64,000 bases of DNA from Streptomyces sp. A3M-1-3 (GTDB lineage Bacteria > Actinomycetota > Actinomycetes > Streptomycetales > Streptomycetaceae): contig NZ_JANAVP010000001.1 in assembly GCF_024213665.1 (NCBI RefSeq), forward strand, positions 1-64,000, given 5' to 3'. Shown in pieces: positions 60,384-64,000 of this stretch. The notes under the pieces are model-generated. The model ran no database searches. It saw nothing but the letters and a program-made list of their open reading frames with translations, and was not told the origin of the DNA. The position numbers and the translations under genes are program-made. Within the stretch, counting starts at the first letter, position 1; each line of letters starts with the position of its first letter.

Positions 60384-61198
60384 CCAGCCATGACCGCCAG
60401 GTGCGGGCCGTACGCCTCGGGCCCCGGTCGGTCACCGCGCTCGCGCTCGTCAGCGCGATCGGCGTGGTCGCCTTCGGCTGGCCGCTGCTCGCCGACACCG
60501 CCTCCGGGCTCGCGCACTCCAAGGACGCGCCCTGGCTGTTCGCCGCGCTGCTGCCGCTGCTGGTCGCCGTGGTCGTGGCGACGATTGCCGACTCCGGACT
60601 GGACGCCAAGGCCGTCGCGATGCTCGGGGTGCTGGCGGCCGTCGGAGCCGCGCTGCGGCCGCTGGGCGCGGGGACGGCGGGCCTGGAGCCCATGTTCTTC
60701 CTGATGGTGCTGGCCGGGCGGGTGCTCGGACCGGGGTTCGGTTTCGTCCTCGGCGCGGTGACGATGTTCGCGTCCGCGCTGCTCACCGGCGGGGTCGGGC
60801 CGTGGATGCCGTTCCAGATGCTGTCGATGGGGTGGGTCGCGCTGGGCGCCGGCCTGCTGCCGGGCCCGGACCGGCTGCGCGGCCGCGCCGAGCTGTGGAT
60901 GCTCGCCGTGTACGGGGCGGGTGCCTCGGTGTTCTACGGCACGGTGATGAACCTCCAGGGGTGGACGTACATCCCGGGCCTCGGAACCGGCATCTCCTTC
61001 GTGCCCGGGGACCCGGTGCACGAGAACCTGGTGCGCTTCCTGGCCTACTGCCTGGCCACCTCGCTGGGCTGGGACCTGCCGCGGGCCGCGCTCACGGTCG
61101 TGCTGACGCTGACTCTCGGCGAGACCGTCCTCAAGGCGCTGCGCCGGGCGACCCGAAGGGCGGCCTTCGACGCCCCGGTTTCCTTCACATCGGCGTAG
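60380..61198 (+). CDS. ECF transporter S (substrate-binding) component
   Basis: A 272-residue membrane protein with six helices, e.g. VTALALVSAIGVVAFGWPLL, LFAALLPLLVAVVVATIA, and LEPMFFLMVLAGRVLGPGFGFVLGAVTMFASALLTGGVGPWMPFQMLSMGWVALGAGLLP. The FFLMVLAGRVLGPGFGFxLG segment and GVGPWMPFQ are typical of S components. The riboswitch makes cobalamin, or its precursor cobinamide, the likely substrate. ATG 60380 overlaps the ATPase stop. Confidence 0.9.
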   Translation: MTSHDRQVRAVRLGPRSVTALALVSAIGVVAFGWPLLADTASGLAHSKDAPWLFAALLPLLVAVVVATIADSGLDAKAVAMLGVLAAVGAALRPLGAGTAGLEPMFFLMVLAGRVLGPGFGFVLGAVTMFASALLTGGVGPWMPFQMLSMGWVALGAGLLPGPDRLRGRAELWMLAVYGAGASVFYGTVMNLQGWTYIPGLGTGISFVPGDPVHENLVRFLAYCLATSLGWDLPRAALTVVLTLTLGETVLKALRRATRRAAFDAPVSFTSA

Positions 61199-61551
61199 CA
61201 GGGGCGCTGCTCACCGTGACATCCGGGGCCGCTGCGGGTGAGGCCGCCCACAGGACGTACGTCACATACGAACCGAAATAGTAGCCGCAATGTCCGATTT
61301 ATTCGTCATTGGCGGCTATTGCGGCCTGCGAAAACAGCAGCGCCACCGCTGGACACCCCCTCTCCCCACCTGCGACCGGTACTAGTAAGAGGGTTGATTG
61401 CGTCCCCGGCGAAGGCCCGGCTAGAACTGAACGCGTCGCCACGGCGGCCAGGGCATCCCGCCCGCCGCACCGAGTGCAGCGCACCTCCCCCTCGTACACG
61501 AGTGGCTGTTGCCTGCCCGCGACCGCCCCCGTCCCCTTCGGAAGGTTCTCC
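61199..61551. other. Intergenic leader of the transglycosylase gene
   Basis: A 353-base region without a gene. I looked for a c-di-AMP (ydaO-type) riboswitch, often found before cell-wall hydrolase genes in actinobacteria, and did not see its conserved cores. It has AT-richer tracts (61270-61320) that could hold a promoter. Confidence 0.4.
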
Positions 61552-61959
61552 GTGTCCAACGCCGTCATCCGCCGCATCGCCACCAGCAAGAAGACCCTCG
61601 CCGGCGCCGTCGTCACCCTCGGCACCGTCGGAACCCTGATCGCCGCGGTCCCCGCCCAGGCGGCGGCCCCCACGGACGCCAGGGCGATCGCGCAGAAGAT
61701 GATCCCGGACGACGCGCAGTTCGAGGCGTTCAGCAACATCGTGGAGCACGAGAGCGGCTGGAACGCGTCCGCCACCAACCCGTCCTCCGGCGCGTACGGC
61801 CTGGTCCAGGCCCTGCCCGCCTCGAAGATGGCTTCGGCCGGCTCCGACTGGAAGACCAACCCGGCCACCCAGATCGAGTGGGGCCTGGACTACATGAACG
61901 ACCGCTACGGCAGCCCGGTCGGCGCGTGGAACTTCTGGCAGGCCAACCACTGGTACTGA
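61552..61959 (+). CDS. Secreted lytic-transglycosylase-like (SLT) protein
   Basis: A 135-residue protein from GTG 61552 behind GGAAGG. Signal peptide to AQA (about 38), then a short SLT domain: FSNIVEHESGWNASATNPSSGAYGLVQALPASKM with the catalytic Glu (EHESGW), ATQIEWGLDYMNDRYGSPVGAWNFWQANHWY. The C-terminal NFWQANHWY is typical of Streptomyces exported SLT proteins. It should cut glycan strands of peptidoglycan. Confidence 0.9.
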   Translation: MSNAVIRRIATSKKTLAGAVVTLGTVGTLIAAVPAQAAAPTDARAIAQKMIPDDAQFEAFSNIVEHESGWNASATNPSSGAYGLVQALPASKMASAGSDWKTNPATQIEWGLDYMNDRYGSPVGAWNFWQANHWY

Positions 61960-62028
61960 TCAGCCCGGACACCGCCTGTCCGGCACCGGTCAGCGCTACT
62001 GATCCGCCCGGCACCGCGACCGGACACC

Positions 62029-62073
62029 GAAGGCCCCCGTGGCCGGCCTCACCGGCCGGCCGCCGGGGCCTTC
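62029..62073. terminator. Bidirectional stem-loop between convergent genes
   Basis: GAAGGCCCC...GGCCGG pairs with CCGGCC...GGGGCCTTC around a CCTCA loop, midway between the transglycosylase stop and the thiolase stop. Confidence 0.65.
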
Positions 62074-62079
62074 CGGCCG

Positions 62080-63285
<1,206 letters not shown>

Positions 63286-63419
63286 TTATTCCCGCAGTCT
63301 TATGAGAGCTACCCCCGTACGCAAGGGTCTTGCACGCGCCTTGCACCGGTTCTACACGCAACAGTTGACGCCGCGGCCCTTGCCACTTCCAGAACTCGTT
63401 ACTACCTTCAGGTCAAATC

Positions 63420-63434
63420 CTGATGGGCCGTCAG
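63420..63434. promoter_or_regulatory. CTGAC-N5-GTCAG palindrome, copy 4
   Basis: CTGATGGGCCGTCAG, one mismatch in the left arm, 16 bases before the P450 ATG. Confidence 0.55.
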
Positions 63435-63449
63435 ACTCTGGAGTTGCCG

Positions 63450-64000
63450 ATGCCCTGCCCAGCGCTGCCCGAAGGGTTCGACTTCACCGACCCCGATCTG
63501 CTCCAAGACCGCGTCCCCTTCCCGGAGTTCACACAGCTGCGGCAGACTGCTCCGGTCTGGTGGTGCGCCCAGCCCCGGGGCACCACCGGCTTCGACGACG
63601 AGGGGTACTGGGTCGTCACCCGCCACGCGGACGTCAAGTACGTCTCCACGCACCCGGAGCTCTTCTCCTCGAACACCAACACCGCGGTCATCCGCTTCAA
63701 CGAGACGATCAGCCGCGACCAGATCGAGGCACAGAAGCTGATCATGCTCAATATGGACCCGCCGGAGCACACCCGGGTCCGCCAGATCGTCCAGCGCGGC
63801 TTCACGCCGCGCGCGATACGTTCCCTCGCAGACGCCCTGCGCAACCGCGCCCGCACGATCGTCGAGACGGCGATCGCGAATGCCAAGGACGACGGCAGCT
63901 TCGACTTCGTCAACAACATCGCCGTCGAACTCCCGCTCCAGGCCATCGCCGAACTCATCGGCGTACCCCAGGAGGACCGGGCCAAGATCTTCGACTGGTC
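63450..64000 (+). CDS. cyp125: Cytochrome P450 CYP125 (sterol C26/27-monooxygenase), 3' end outside the window
   Basis: From ATG 63450 (GGAG upstream) 183 residues are present. MPCPALPEGFDFTDPDLLQDRVPFPEFTQLRQTAPVWW parallels the start of M. tuberculosis CYP125A1, as do DEGYWVVTRHADVKYVS, LIMLNMDPPEHTRVRQIVQRGFTPRAI and ELPLQAIAELIGVPQEDR. CYP125 hydroxylates and oxidises the terminal side-chain methyl of cholesterol or cholestenone, starting side-chain breakdown. The I-helix and heme Cys lie outside the window. Confidence 0.93.
   Translation, partial: MPCPALPEGFDFTDPDLLQDRVPFPEFTQLRQTAPVWWCAQPRGTTGFDDEGYWVVTRHADVKYVSTHPELFSSNTNTAVIRFNETISRDQIEAQKLIMLNMDPPEHTRVRQIVQRGFTPRAIRSLADALRNRARTIVETAIANAKDDGSFDFVNNIAVELPLQAIAELIGVPQEDRAKIFDW

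Noticed and set aside
61420..61436. Possible seventh KstR site, CTAGAACTGAACGCG
   Set aside because: It has CTAGAAC but AAC instead of the GT arm two bases later, and the nearby genes are ECF transport and a transglycosylase.
61199..61551. c-di-AMP (ydaO-type) riboswitch before the transglycosylase gene
   Set aside because: The gene type suggested it, but I could not find the conserved aptamer cores.

Overview
The window is very GC-rich and shows third-position G/C bias, GTG starts, ATGA/GTGA gene overlaps, mycothiol- and F420-linked enzymes and the actinobacterial RNase P RNA. Together these point to a Streptomyces or close relative chromosome. No rRNA, tRNA, CRISPR array or complete insertion sequence is visible.

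Layout. 0-1.6 kb: a decayed ATP-binding / XRE-DUF5753 / DUF397 regulatory triad. 1.6-14.4 kb: the strongest accessory locus, four co-directional minus-strand genes. In transcription order they are a GmrSD-type DUF262/HNH nuclease fused to an alkyltransferase-like domain, a soluble Ser/Thr kinase, an SNF2-type helicase resembling DISARM DrmD, and a 1,872-residue adenine methyltransferase. The set borrows parts from DISARM, Pgl/BREX and type IV restriction but is none of them in full, and it is my main candidate for an undescribed anti-phage system. 14.4-15.6 kb: a polymorphic-toxin Hint relic followed by an intact immunity-like gene. 15.8-25.2 kb: conserved chromosomal genes (rnpB, MerR, RNB nuclease, yaaA, RNase H/phosphatase, zinc ribbon, Nif3, iron-siderophore binding lipoprotein), with an eda relic and a GC-rich palindrome region. 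25.4-29.2 kb: a propeller-like protein and a GH15 enzyme.

29-54 kb plus 62-64 kb: a dispersed sterol side-chain catabolism regulon. I recognise homologues of KstR, CYP125, FadA5, the Rv3538 hydratase, an Ltp thiolase, a FadE34-type dehydrogenase, an Rv3520c-type F420 enzyme, AdhD-type dehydrogenase, SDRs, ferredoxin and ALDH. Six operators sharing CTAGAAC-N2-GT lie in front of kstR and its presumed targets. A second palindrome, CTGAC-N5-GTCAG, recurs at four of these genes. Several members are damaged: the FadE34-type gene has lost most of its second half, the ALDH is frameshifted, a SnoaL-like gene is a relic, and a MITE sits between two convergent genes and supplies the stop codon of each. 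Interspersed are a VapBC-type module, a glycosyltransferase/methyltransferase/cyclase-like operon, cell-wall genes and a serine-hydrolase-fold lipoprotein without its catalytic residues.

55-61 kb: a cobalamin riboswitch leading a five-gene operon. It encodes a surface-anchored alpha-barrel protein, a second surface protein, and the T, ATPase and S components of an ECF transporter. I read it as a B12 capture-and-uptake system. The window ends inside the CYP125 gene.
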